From an uncultured Clostridium sp. (lineage in GTDB: Bacteria; Bacillota; Clostridia; Lachnospirales; Lachnospiraceae): a stretch of DNA of 5,180 bases. Below the pieces are notes generated by a model. It was not told where the DNA came from, did no database searches, and saw only the letters and a program-made list of their open reading frames with translations. Positions 1-5,156 of the stretch are shown here, in pieces. Position 1 is the first letter of the stretch. Every line of letters begins with the position of its first letter. Position numbers and translations under genes: made by a program. Location: contig URUZ01000422.1 in NCBI GenBank assembly GCA_900551225.1, positions 1-5,180 of the forward strand, in the 5' to 3' direction.

Positions 1-78
1 CCCTATAACTGCCCCCACTCCCGCCGCCATGGCGGCCGGTCCGGATATTCCAAGCGCTCTCCTGCATCTATTCTCCAT
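1..78 (-). CDS. Probable sensor histidine kinase, N-terminal fragment (runs off left edge)
   Basis: The frame opens with an ATG at 78, inside the last codons of the response regulator gene (11-nt overlap), and stays open for 26 codons to the window edge. GGAGG at 88-92 lies 9 nt upstream and gives a good ribosome binding site. The visible residues are a short basic N-terminus (MENRCRRALG) followed by a hydrophobic Ala/Gly/Val/Ile-rich run (AMAAGVGAVIG), as expected at the start of a first transmembrane helix. No catalytic domain is visible. The kinase call rests on position: an overlapping gene directly behind an OmpR-family regulator is usually its membrane sensor kinase. A start at 67 (ATG directly after the regulator stop, product MQESAW...) is possible in another frame but gives a Gly/Ser/Arg-rich peptide with no membrane character. 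Confidence 0.55.
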   Translation of the reverse strand, partial: MENRCRRALGISGPAAMAAGVGAVIG

Positions 79-751
79 GGTCCGGTTCCTCCATCCGGTA
101 TCCAAAGCTGCGCACAGTCCGGATACGCCCCTGCTCCCCCAGTTTCTCCCTGAGGCGCTTCATGGTGACGGTCAGGGTGTTGTCATTGACATAGCTTCCG
201 TTGACGTCCCAGACGGCGTCCAGCAGAATCTGCCGGGTAACCGTATGGTTCTTGTGTTCCATCAGCATCTGAAGCAGTCTGAATTCCATGGCGCTGACCT
301 GGATCTCCTCCCCGCCCAGCCACACTCTGAGGCTGTCCCGGTCCAAGAATACAGAGCCGCAGCAAAGCCGCTCCCGGCCGGCATTCCCCGTCCGCTTAAG
401 CAGCGCCCGGATTCTGGAATGCAGCACCTCCAGGTCAAAAGGCTTGGTCACATAGTCGTCCGCCCCATTCTGAAATCCCTGAACCATATCCCTGGAGTCC
501 CCCTTGACCGTGAGAAAGATTACCGGAAGCCCTTCCCACCGCTCCCTAATCCACAGGCACAGCCGGTCCCCGCTCCCGTCCGGCAGATTCCAGTCAATCA
601 GCGCCAGGGAGGGCCGCTGCCTGTTGAGCCTCCCTTTTGCCTCTGCCACTGTGGAAACCGTCTCCACCAGAAACCCCTGATTCTGCAGATACCCCATCAC
701 ACCGCACGCAATAGCGGGATCATCTTCAATATATAAAATACTGTGCTTCAT
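68..751 (-). CDS. OmpR/PhoB-family response regulator transcription factor
   Basis: A 227-residue cytoplasmic two-component regulator of normal family length. The receiver domain spans about residues 3-117: acidic pocket E9-D10-D11, phospho-acceptor D53 in LALIDWNLPDG, switch residue T81 in FLTVKG, and conserved K103 in YVTKPF. A winged-helix DNA-binding domain follows at about 127-222, with the recognition-helix region near VNDNTLTVTMKRLREKL and the wing ending in RTVRSFGYRM. All phosphotransfer residues are present, so it should be functional. The start at 751 is chosen because AGGAGG lies 5 nt upstream and MKHSILYIEDD is the usual family start; the frame is open further upstream, to 823, but that stretch runs through the likely promoter. 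The gene overlaps the downstream probable kinase by 11 nt, so the two are likely co-translated. The target genes and the signal cannot be told; the kinase sensor region and any transporter partner lie outside the window. Confidence 0.93.
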   Translation of the reverse strand: MKHSILYIEDDPAIACGVMGYLQNQGFLVETVSTVAEAKGRLNRQRPSLALIDWNLPDGSGDRLCLWIRERWEGLPVIFLTVKGDSRDMVQGFQNGADDYVTKPFDLEVLHSRIRALLKRTGNAGRERLCCGSVFLDRDSLRVWLGGEEIQVSAMEFRLLQMLMEHKNHTVTRQILLDAVWDVNGSYVNDNTLTVTMKRLREKLGEQGRIRTVRSFGYRMEEPDHGE

Positions 752-756
752 ATATT

Positions 757-762
757 CCTCCT
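757..762 (-). promoter_or_regulatory. Ribosome binding site of the response regulator
   Basis: A full AGGAGG on the minus strand sits 5 nt before the ATG at 751. It decides that start over the upstream in-frame ATG at 823, which has no comparable site. Confidence 0.85.
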
Positions 763-786
763 GTTGCCGCCGCCGGGCAGCCAATG

Positions 787-823
787 TACTTTCAAGTATA
801 GAATAGGAATCCCATGGGCGCAA
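787..823 (-). promoter_or_regulatory. Candidate promoter of the response regulator operon, with a small palindrome
   Basis: Read on the minus strand, TATACT at 795-800 is a good -10 and TTGCGC at 818-823 a weak -35 (three of six consensus bases), 17 nt apart. Overlapping the -10 is a short inverted repeat, TACTT-2 nt-AAGTA at 787-798, which could be an operator but is short enough to be chance. Transcription would start roughly 40 nt before the ATG at 751. The promoter diverges from the PadR promoter on the other strand. Confidence 0.4.
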
Positions 824-861
824 TGGGTGATTTTTCCTTTTAGCCTGACACAGGAAATTAC

Positions 862-890
862 TTGACCTCTATTACGTTTAGTGATATATT
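862..890 (+). promoter_or_regulatory. Sigma-A-type promoter of the padR-DUF2812 operon
   Basis: TTGACC at 862-867 (five of six consensus bases) and TATATT at 885-890 are separated by exactly 17 nt, which is the ideal spacing. Transcription would start near 897, about 27 nt before the PadR start codon. The -10 and the start point lie inside the inverted repeat annotated separately, so a bound repressor would block RNA polymerase. Confidence 0.8.
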
Positions 891-909
891 TATTACAGTA
901 AACGTAATA
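870..909 (+). promoter_or_regulatory. Long inverted-repeat operator over the padR promoter
   Basis: Two 11-bp arms, TATTACGTTTA (870-880) and TAAACGTAATA (899-909), are perfect inverted copies separated by 18 bp. Between them is a second imperfect palindrome, GTGATA (881-886) against TATTAC (891-896), with one mismatch and centred on the -10 box. The nested 40-bp structure covers the promoter spacer, the -10 and the transcription start. PadR proteins are usually autorepressors that bind inverted repeats in their own promoter, so this is the likely binding site of the gene that follows. The pairing is seen directly; binding is inferred. Confidence 0.75.
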
Positions 910-923
910 AAAAAGGAGACACC

Positions 924-1247
924 ATGAGAGATCACATCAAAGGCGGGGCATTGACAGAGGTAACTTTCTTCATTCTTCTGTCCTTGTACACGCCAAGGCA
1001 TGGATATGCAATTATGCAGTTTATTGAGTCCAGGACAGATGGGCGGCTGGCTTTGGGCGCGGGTACCCTTTATGGGGCGTTGAACAGTATGGTTGAAAAG
1101 GAATGGATCGCCCTCTGGGGCTGTGGGACAGGGCGGAAAAAAGAATATATAATTACAGAAAAAGGAAAGGCCGTGGCAGAACAGGAACTGTGCCGTCTTA
1201 AACAGCTGGCTGAGACAGCGGCAGAAATAATCGGAGGAAATGATTGA
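924..1247 (+). CDS. PadR-family transcriptional regulator (short, single-domain type)
   Basis: A 107-residue winged-helix repressor of the PadR family, cytoplasmic and expected to act as a dimer. The N-terminal domain (about residues 8-80) carries the family pattern: the first helix in LTEVTFFILLSL, HGYAIMQFIE, the recognition helix in GAGTLYGALNSMVEKEWI, and the wing in GRKKEYIITEKGK. Only about 25 residues follow, one dimerisation helix, which places it with the short PadR subfamily (LmrR-like) and not with the longer PadR/VirR type. The ribosome binding site AAGGAG at 913-918 lies 5 nt before the ATG. The gene lies under an inverted-repeat operator and is coupled to a DUF2812 membrane protein. 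Ligand and inducer are unknown; relatives respond to small hydrophobic compounds or to cell-envelope stress. Confidence 0.92.
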   Translation: MRDHIKGGALTEVTFFILLSLYTPRHGYAIMQFIESRTDGRLALGAGTLYGALNSMVEKEWIALWGCGTGRKKEYIITEKGKAVAEQELCRLKQLAETAAEIIGGND

Positions 1248-1837
1248 TGATAAAAAAAGAATACCGCTATTTCTTTGGTTTTTTAGATATGCAGGAAAAT
1301 TACTTAAACCGGATGGCTCACAATGGATTCCGCCTGGTCCATACCGGAAAAATATCTTATACCTTTGAGACGTGCCGGCCTGATGCTTATCAATACTGCC
1401 TGGAGTTTACAGCCCACCAATCAGACGCACGCCGCAGGGATTACCAGGAATTCCTGGAAGGGGTGGGCTACCGCGTATTACACAAAAACATGAACCTGAA
1501 CTACTCCATCGGCAAGGTCAGATGGCGCCCCTATGGGCATGGCAAAGGACAAATCGCTGTGAGCCCTGGAGGGTACAACAGGGAACTGTTCATTGTTGAA
1601 AAGGAAAATGACGGGAAGCCATTCGAGCTTCATACTGCTGCGGAGGATAAAATAGATTATTACAGACCGCTGCGCAACGCTTATTTGTGTTTGTTGGTAT
1701 TATTCACCTTCATGGCAGTGTTATTGCGCAGCGGTACGCCTGCTTTTATCTTCACAGCAGCTGTGCTCTCAATCCCTGTCTGCAGCTACCAGAAACGACT
1801 TAATAAATACCGCAGAGACTCCAGAATACGGGATTAA
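1247..1837 (+). CDS. DUF2812 domain-containing membrane protein
   Basis: A 196-residue protein of unknown function. The N-terminal soluble part (about 1-142) shows the DUF2812 pattern: an aromatic FFGFLDMQENYLNRMAHNGFRL segment, YTF at 38-40, a Tyr-rich YQYCLEF strand, and a DYQEFLEGVGYRVLHKN segment. Two probable transmembrane helices follow at about 143-161 and 164-180, then a basic tail (KRLNKYRRDSRIR) likely to stay in the cytoplasm. The ATG at 1247 shares its A with the PadR stop codon (TGATG), a classic translational-coupling overlap; GGAGG at 1233-1237 lies 9 nt upstream. An in-frame TTG at 1244 with 6-nt spacing would add one residue and cannot be excluded. DUF2812 genes commonly sit behind PadR genes in Firmicutes, so this protein is probably the regulated output of, or a partner to, the repressor. 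The region 90-125 (GKVRWRPYGHGKGQ onwards) looks longer than the short segment usual there. Confidence 0.82.
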   Translation: MIKKEYRYFFGFLDMQENYLNRMAHNGFRLVHTGKISYTFETCRPDAYQYCLEFTAHQSDARRRDYQEFLEGVGYRVLHKNMNLNYSIGKVRWRPYGHGKGQIAVSPGGYNRELFIVEKENDGKPFELHTAAEDKIDYYRPLRNAYLCLLVLFTFMAVLLRSGTPAFIFTAAVLSIPVCSYQKRLNKYRRDSRIRD

Positions 1838-1859
1838 ATGCTCCCCAGGCAAATTACTT

Positions 1860-2615
1860 TTATTGTATTTCTTCCAAATACTTCACAAACTTCTTATCGC
1901 TGAATATCTCATTGGTCACAAACTTCCCCTCATTGAAAAAGCTGTAGGTGGTCACAGGGGATGGGGCTGTCTGGGCCTGCTCTGTGGTCTCAATCCTGCG
2001 GAGGGTAAGGGCCCTCCCTTTCTGGCGGGCAATCTCCCCGATCAATGGGACATACTTGGCTGTATGGGGGCACTGGCTGGTATAGTAGAGCACCATGCCC
2101 GGCTCTGATATACTGCCCTCTTTTGCGCAGTCCCTGAAATGCGGAACAGGCGCGTCCCCGTTAAAGGGCAGGTACAGCAGATCAAAGTGGGGATTCGCTG
2201 TGTCCGCCACCTGAAAGCCCTTGTACTTTAAATACTTTGGATCTGAGAGATAGGGCAGCTTCTTGGGGGAGGATATGACCGTCAGGCCACATTTCCCCTG
2301 GTCCCTGGCATCCTGGATGCAGTGCTCCAGCAGCTGGTTGGCATACCCCTGTCCCTTGTACTGGCCAGACACCCAGAAGCAGTTGATATGCATATAGCCC
2401 TGCGCCTCCAGAGGACACCAGGCCTTCTCAGCAGGAATATACTCAATAAATACCTTCCCCCTGGCATCCAGCTTATAGAAAACAAGGCCGTCGGCAAAGC
2501 GCTCCTTCATCCACGCCTTCTTGGATGAAACGCAGGTCTCCCCCTTTTTGTCGGAAATGGCACAGCATATATGTTCCCTGTCAATATTCTCCTGATTCAC
2601 TGTTATAAAATCCAT
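1860..2615 (-). CDS. GNAT family N-acetyltransferase with C-terminal YoaP domain
   Basis: A 251-residue cytoplasmic two-domain protein, matching the length I recall for B. subtilis YoaP. The GNAT fold occupies about residues 1-150; the acetyl-CoA loop (motif A) is visible as SGQYKGQGYANQLLEHC at 83-99, after the strand GYMHINCFWV. The C-terminal part (about 172-251) matches the YoaP-like domain, a thioredoxin-like module with MVLYYTSQCPHT (CPHT at 182-185), a proline region SPVTTYSFF that could provide the cis-proline, and NEGKFVTNEIFS. The CPHT motif holds a single cysteine where redox-active thioredoxins have CxxC. Acetyl transfer from acetyl-CoA to an amine is the family reaction; the substrate is unknown. 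The gene stands alone, divergent from the ECF sigma operon and convergent with the DUF2812 gene. An ATG five codons upstream (2630) overlaps the ribosome binding site and is rejected as the start. Confidence 0.9.
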   Translation of the reverse strand: MDFITVNQENIDREHICCAISDKKGETCVSSKKAWMKERFADGLVFYKLDARGKVFIEYIPAEKAWCPLEAQGYMHINCFWVSGQYKGQGYANQLLEHCIQDARDQGKCGLTVISSPKKLPYLSDPKYLKYKGFQVADTANPHFDLLYLPFNGDAPVPHFRDCAKEGSISEPGMVLYYTSQCPHTAKYVPLIGEIARQKGRALTLRRIETTEQAQTAPSPVTTYSFFNEGKFVTNEIFSDKKFVKYLEEIQ

Positions 2616-2622
2616 GGTATTC

Positions 2623-2628
2623 TCCTCC
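2623..2628 (-). promoter_or_regulatory. Ribosome binding site deciding the GNAT-YoaP start
   Basis: GGAGGA on the minus strand lies 7 nt before the ATG at 2615. It overlaps the alternative ATG at 2630, which itself has only a weak AGAG upstream, so the shorter product is preferred. Confidence 0.75.
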
Positions 2629-2653
2629 ATTACTCTTTTGCTACTTTGAAGCG

Positions 2654-2686
2654 ATTATACCACAGATAACACGACATCTGCATGTC
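2654..2686 (-). promoter_or_regulatory. Extended -10 promoter of the GNAT-YoaP gene with an inverted repeat at -35
   Basis: On the minus strand a perfect TATAAT (2654-2659) is preceded by TGG, giving an extended -10 (TGnTATAAT). The -35 position, 17 nt upstream, reads TGCAGA (2677-2682) and matches poorly. Overlapping it is a 5-bp inverted repeat, GACAT-4 nt-ATGTC (2673-2686), a possible regulator site. Transcription would start near 2647, about 32 nt before the start codon. Confidence 0.6.
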
Positions 2687-2711
2687 ATCTTTACAAACTT
2701 TTATCTCCAGA

Positions 2712-2737
2712 TGAAACCTTTTTCAAAAAAATGCGTA
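2712..2737 (+). promoter_or_regulatory. ECF-type promoter of the sigma operon (TGAAAC-N16-CGTA)
   Basis: TGAAAC at 2712-2717 and CGTA at 2734-2737 are separated by exactly 16 nt. This matches in full the consensus known for SigW-type ECF sigma factors of Bacillus, and the spacer holds a T-run and an A-run. Transcription would start near 2743-2745, giving a leader of about 28 nt that contains the AGGAGG at 2761-2766. The element suggests that the sigma factor directly downstream transcribes its own gene. I saw no second full copy elsewhere in the window. Confidence 0.8.
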
Positions 2738-2771
2738 CTGTTAGGTGAAATACGAAAAAAAGGAGGCTTTC

Positions 2772-3326
2772 ATGAATGACAATGAGATCATCCGGCAATT
2801 GAAAAACCGGGATGAGGATGGGCTGAAGCAGCTGATGGCTCAATACACCAATTATGTCACTGCCATACTCTGCAACATTTCCCAGGAGCTTCTCAGGGTT
2901 GAGGATATAGAGGAGCTGGCCGCGGACGTGTTCTTATCCATATGGAACCACAGTGACGGATTACTGCCGGACCGGCCGCTGAAGCCGTACCTGGCACAGG
3001 TTACCCGCAATGCCGCCATCAGCAGGCTGCGCAGGATCAAGGAGGCGCCGCTGGCATTTGACGAAGAGATCGTCACACCCGGCTCCGGCAGCAGCCCGGA
3101 CGAGCTGACCATACGGCGGGAACAGTCGGAGATCATCAACCAGGCGGTGGACGGTTTCGGTGAGCCGGACCGTGAGATCTTCATCCGGTTTTATTTTCTG
3201 GGAGAGCACATTGATGCCATCAGCCGGCGGCTGACCCTGAATCCGGCTACCACTAAGACCAAGCTGCATCGGTGCCGCAAACGCCTGAGAAGCATTTTTC
3301 AAGAGAGGGGGTATCAGTATGAGTAA
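2772..3326 (+). CDS. ECF-type RNA polymerase sigma factor (sigma-70 family)
   Basis: A 184-residue sigma factor with only the two domains usual for the extracytoplasmic-function group. Region 2 (about residues 12-90) holds the core-binding and -10 recognition segments: VEDIEELAADVFLSIWNH at 43-60 and LKPYLAQVTRNAAISRLRR at 70-88. A Gly/Ser/Pro linker follows at 102-110, then region 4 (about 118-178) with the helix-turn-helix HIDAISRRLTLNPATTKTKLHRCRKRL that reads the -35 element. The ATG at 2772 has AGGAGG 5 nt upstream; an in-frame ATG at 2745 coincides with the predicted transcription start and is rejected. The stop overlaps the next gene by 8 nt, so sigma factor and probable anti-sigma are translated in balance. 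The upstream ECF promoter points to autoregulation. The activating signal is unknown. Confidence 0.93.
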   Translation: MNDNEIIRQLKNRDEDGLKQLMAQYTNYVTAILCNISQELLRVEDIEELAADVFLSIWNHSDGLLPDRPLKPYLAQVTRNAAISRLRRIKEAPLAFDEEIVTPGSGSSPDELTIRREQSEIINQAVDGFGEPDREIFIRFYFLGEHIDAISRRLTLNPATTKTKLHRCRKRLRSIFQERGYQYE

Positions 3327-4404
3327 GAAAAACCACATCAGTGACCTGTGTTCCCATCTGGACCCAAGATTCTATGAGACAATGGACGTGGAAAATATGA
3401 CAGACTTAAAGCCCTCAAACAAACGGATCGAAGACATGGTATTCCAAAAACTGCACGCGGAACAAACAGCGGCCCCGCAGGCCGGGAAAAGAGGTTATAT
3501 GGGCAAGAAAACCGGAAAAATATTGTTAATCGCAGCCATTTTATGTATGTTCGCCACAACTGTATTTGCCATGGCTGGGGGAATGAGCTACTTCCGCTCA
3601 ATCTTTGGCAGCACGACTGATAATGTGGAACAGAACATCTCCGCCCCGGGACTCACCGCGGAGGATTCCGGCAGCCGGATGGCCCTGGAGAGCATGCTGA
3701 CTGACGGCTATAAGATCAATCTGATCGTATCTTTGCAAACCCTGACCAAGGATGCCGCTAAGCAGGCCGCCAAGACAGACCCCCTGGATCTGTTCAGCGT
3801 GGATCTCTCGCCGGCTTCCTCCGCGTCCGCAGAGTCTGAGCACACCATCTCCTATGCATGTAATGAACTGCCTGAATTTGCTTCCGGGGATAAGCGTTTT
3901 TACCATCTGCAACTGGATTCTCTCATCGACTGCAGCGGCTGGAATATGGATATCTCCCTCCCCGAGGCATTAAACAGCCTGACCATTGAGAGCACGGTGG
4001 AGGGCGCGGCCGCAGCGCGGGAGTTCCAGGTCAACCAGGACATTGACGGCAACCTGACAATAGAGACGGTTCAGCTGTCCCCCTTGGGCGTCCTTATAAT
4101 AGGCAATGAGAAGCAGGCCTCCGGCGGCCTTCCGTCCCCCATGGTGATTGTGACCTTCAAGGATGGAAGCATTGAAGAACTGATGTCCCCCATGTCCTTT
4201 GACGCGGGCGATGGGGAGACTATATCCGGCGGAGGCGGTGTTGTGCTTGGAGCCGACCCCATGACCGGCCCTCTGGTGACCAATACCTATGGACAGCGCA
4301 ACCCGGACGGCAAGGTGGTTACTGCCGGGGAGTTCGGCCGGATCATCAGAATGGACGATGTGGCTTCTATCTCAGTGAACGGAACGGAATATAAAGCCCA
4401 ATAG
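3319..4404 (+). CDS. Probable membrane anti-sigma factor (DUF4179-like)
   Basis: A 361-residue single-pass membrane protein. Residues 1-64 are hydrophilic and presumably cytoplasmic; a transmembrane helix lies at about 67-88 (KILLIAAILCMFATTVFAMAG); the remaining 270 residues would be outside the cell, with many acidic and Gly/Ser-rich stretches and beta-type strands (YKINLIVSLQTL, PMVIVTFKDGSIEELMSPMSF). This layout, and the 8-nt overlap with an ECF sigma gene, fits an anti-sigma factor that holds the sigma at the membrane and senses an external signal. The layout resembles DUF4179 proteins found behind clostridial ECF sigma genes, but I assign that family by resemblance only. The N-terminus has no HxxxCxxC zinc motif of the common anti-sigma domain. 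The ribosome binding site is the purine run AGAGGGGG (3304-3311), 7 nt before the ATG. The gene ends 9 bp before a strong terminator. Confidence 0.75.
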   Translation: MSKKNHISDLCSHLDPRFYETMDVENMTDLKPSNKRIEDMVFQKLHAEQTAAPQAGKRGYMGKKTGKILLIAAILCMFATTVFAMAGGMSYFRSIFGSTTDNVEQNISAPGLTAEDSGSRMALESMLTDGYKINLIVSLQTLTKDAAKQAAKTDPLDLFSVDLSPASSASAESEHTISYACNELPEFASGDKRFYHLQLDSLIDCSGWNMDISLPEALNSLTIESTVEGAAAAREFQVNQDIDGNLTIETVQLSPLGVLIIGNEKQASGGLPSPMVIVTFKDGSIEELMSPMSFDAGDGETISGGGGVVLGADPMTGPLVTNTYGQRNPDGKVVTAGEFGRIIRMDDVASISVNGTEYKAQ

Positions 4405-4413
4405 ATCTGTGAA

Positions 4414-4455
4414 GAAAGCGGCGCCGGAACAGTTACTCCGGCTGCCGCTTTTCAT
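4414..4455. terminator. Intrinsic terminator of the sigma operon, probably bidirectional
   Basis: Arms at 4415-4428 and 4437-4451 form a 14-bp stem (AAAGCGGC then GCCGGA, paired with TCCGGC and GCCGCTTT) with one bulged T at 4443 and an 8-nt loop. TTTTCATTT follows on the plus strand. On the minus strand the same hairpin follows the ycxB-like stop codon by only a few bases and is trailed by TTTCTTC, so it can also end that transcript. Confidence 0.85.
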
Positions 4456-4980
4456 TTATCTCACCTTTACAACCTTAAGTTTCCTGCACTTTTCTCTCAG
4501 CAGATCTAACAGCTCCTCCTTCTCCCCAGGCTCCAGCCCCTCTTTAAATGCCATCACAAACTGATTCTGCTTCGTTGCCAAAGCCAGAATACGCTGCGTC
4601 TCTACCACTTTGACAATGTTGGAATAGAGATATTTTGCCTGACCGCTGTTGGTGAGGTTGAACAGCCGGATTCCATCCTCCTCAAAATATGTGGTGTACA
4701 GGTATGCCTCACAGCCGCTGGATTCCCGCATATTGGCCAGATTCATCTTTATGTACCGCCTTGGCAGGAACAGAAGTTCGGCCACGGAAACCACTGCCAG
4801 CACAATCAGGGCCGACCCGGCCAGATACCACTTGGGATAAAGAAAATATAAAATTCCCAAAACAAACAGCAGTGCGCTCAGCGCAATTTTTAACTTTTTC
4901 TGCTTGTCCGGAACCATCTGCCATTTCAGCTCCGCCAGCACTGATTCATCCACTGTTCCAGTTGTCTCAAAGTTTTTCAT
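4456..4980 (-). CDS. YcxB-like family membrane protein
   Basis: A 174-residue protein with two closely spaced transmembrane helices at about 31-48 and 51-71 (LYPKWY forms the turn between them), a short hydrophilic N-terminus, and a C-terminal domain of about 100 residues. That domain shows the YcxB-type pattern: a beta strand AYLYTTYFEEDGIRLFNL, then KYLYSNIVKVVETQRILALATKQNQFVMAFKEGL, and a final amphipathic Lys/Glu helix (EKEELLDLLREKCRKLK). Both termini are probably cytoplasmic. Function is not known for the family. The ATG at 4980 has GGGGAGG at 4991-4997, about 10 nt upstream, slightly far but the only good site. The gene is monocistronic, convergent with the sigma operon, and shares its terminator. 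Upstream lie a -10 box and a phased repeat that suggest control by an activator. Confidence 0.82.
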   Translation of the reverse strand: MKNFETTGTVDESVLAELKWQMVPDKQKKLKIALSALLFVLGILYFLYPKWYLAGSALIVLAVVSVAELLFLPRRYIKMNLANMRESSGCEAYLYTTYFEEDGIRLFNLTNSGQAKYLYSNIVKVVETQRILALATKQNQFVMAFKEGLEPGEKEELLDLLREKCRKLKVVKVR

Positions 4981-5003
4981 ATCAGATACGCCTCCCCATA
5001 CTT

Positions 5004-5009
5004 ATTATA
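5004..5009 (-). promoter_or_regulatory. Probable -10 box of the ycxB-like gene
   Basis: A perfect TATAAT on the minus strand lies 23 nt before the start codon, so the transcript would begin near 4997, almost at the ribosome binding site. The sequence 17 nt upstream (CGGCGG on the minus strand) is nothing like TTGACA, and there is no TGn extension, so the promoter would be weak without help. Confidence 0.55.
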
Positions 5010-5037
5010 CCTCCCTAGGCAGTCCTCCGCCGGCCCG

Positions 5038-5069
5038 TTCATGACATTTCCACATACAATTCATGACAT
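5038..5069. repeat. Two direct repeats TTCATGACAT at 22-bp spacing, possible activator site
   Basis: TTCATGACAT occurs at 5038-5047 and again at 5060-5069, a 22-bp period or two turns of the helix. Relative to the predicted ycxB-like transcription start near 4997 the copies fall at about -41 to -50 and -63 to -72, where activators of weak promoters commonly bind. The repeat is seen directly; the role is inferred. Confidence 0.5.
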
Positions 5070-5128
5070 CTGAAAATGGGCGCAAAAATACCGGCACACG
5101 ATTTCTCCTGTGGGAACGCCTCCCATAA

Positions 5129-5151
5129 GATTAACCGATGCCCCGGTAATC
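5129..5151. other. Weak hairpin near the right edge
   Basis: GATT-A-ACCG (5129-5137) pairs with CGGTAATC (5144-5151), 8 bp with one bulged A and a 6-nt loop. It lies just downstream of the possible minus-strand stop codon at 5157, but only a broken T-tract follows, so it is at best a poor terminator. The rest of the stretch 4981-5156, other than the -10 box and the repeat, shows no gene; a small TGGGA/TCCCA stem lies at 5111-5125. Confidence 0.25.
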
Positions 5152-5156
5152 CCTGC

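Noticed and set aside
23..36. Perfect 14-bp palindrome GCCGCCATGGCGGC
   Set aside because: It falls within the kinase coding start and arises from Ala codons on each side of a Met codon; no regulatory placement supports it.
29..736. Long plus-strand open frame of 235 codons opposite the response regulator
   Set aside because: It lies antisense to a gene with all receiver and winged-helix motifs, has no ribosome binding site, and is rich in Pro, His and Gln as expected of a shadow of GC-rich coding DNA.
2682..2688. ATGTCAT shared between the GNAT upstream region and the repeats at 5038-5069
   Set aside because: A seven-base match on either strand of 5 kb is expected about once by chance, so no common regulator is claimed.
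2745..2771. Upstream in-frame ATG adding nine residues to the sigma factor
   Set aside because: It coincides with the predicted transcription start of the ECF promoter and has no ribosome binding site, while the ATG at 2772 has AGGAGG at 5-nt spacing.
2852..3338. Minus-strand open frames opposite the sigma factor gene
   Set aside because: They overlap a well-supported sigma factor in the opposite direction, have no family features and no ribosome binding sites.
4649..5018. Plus-strand open frames opposite the ycxB-like gene
   Set aside because: They are antisense shadows of a gene with clear membrane helices and a family pattern, and have low-complexity Pro/Arg/Ser content.
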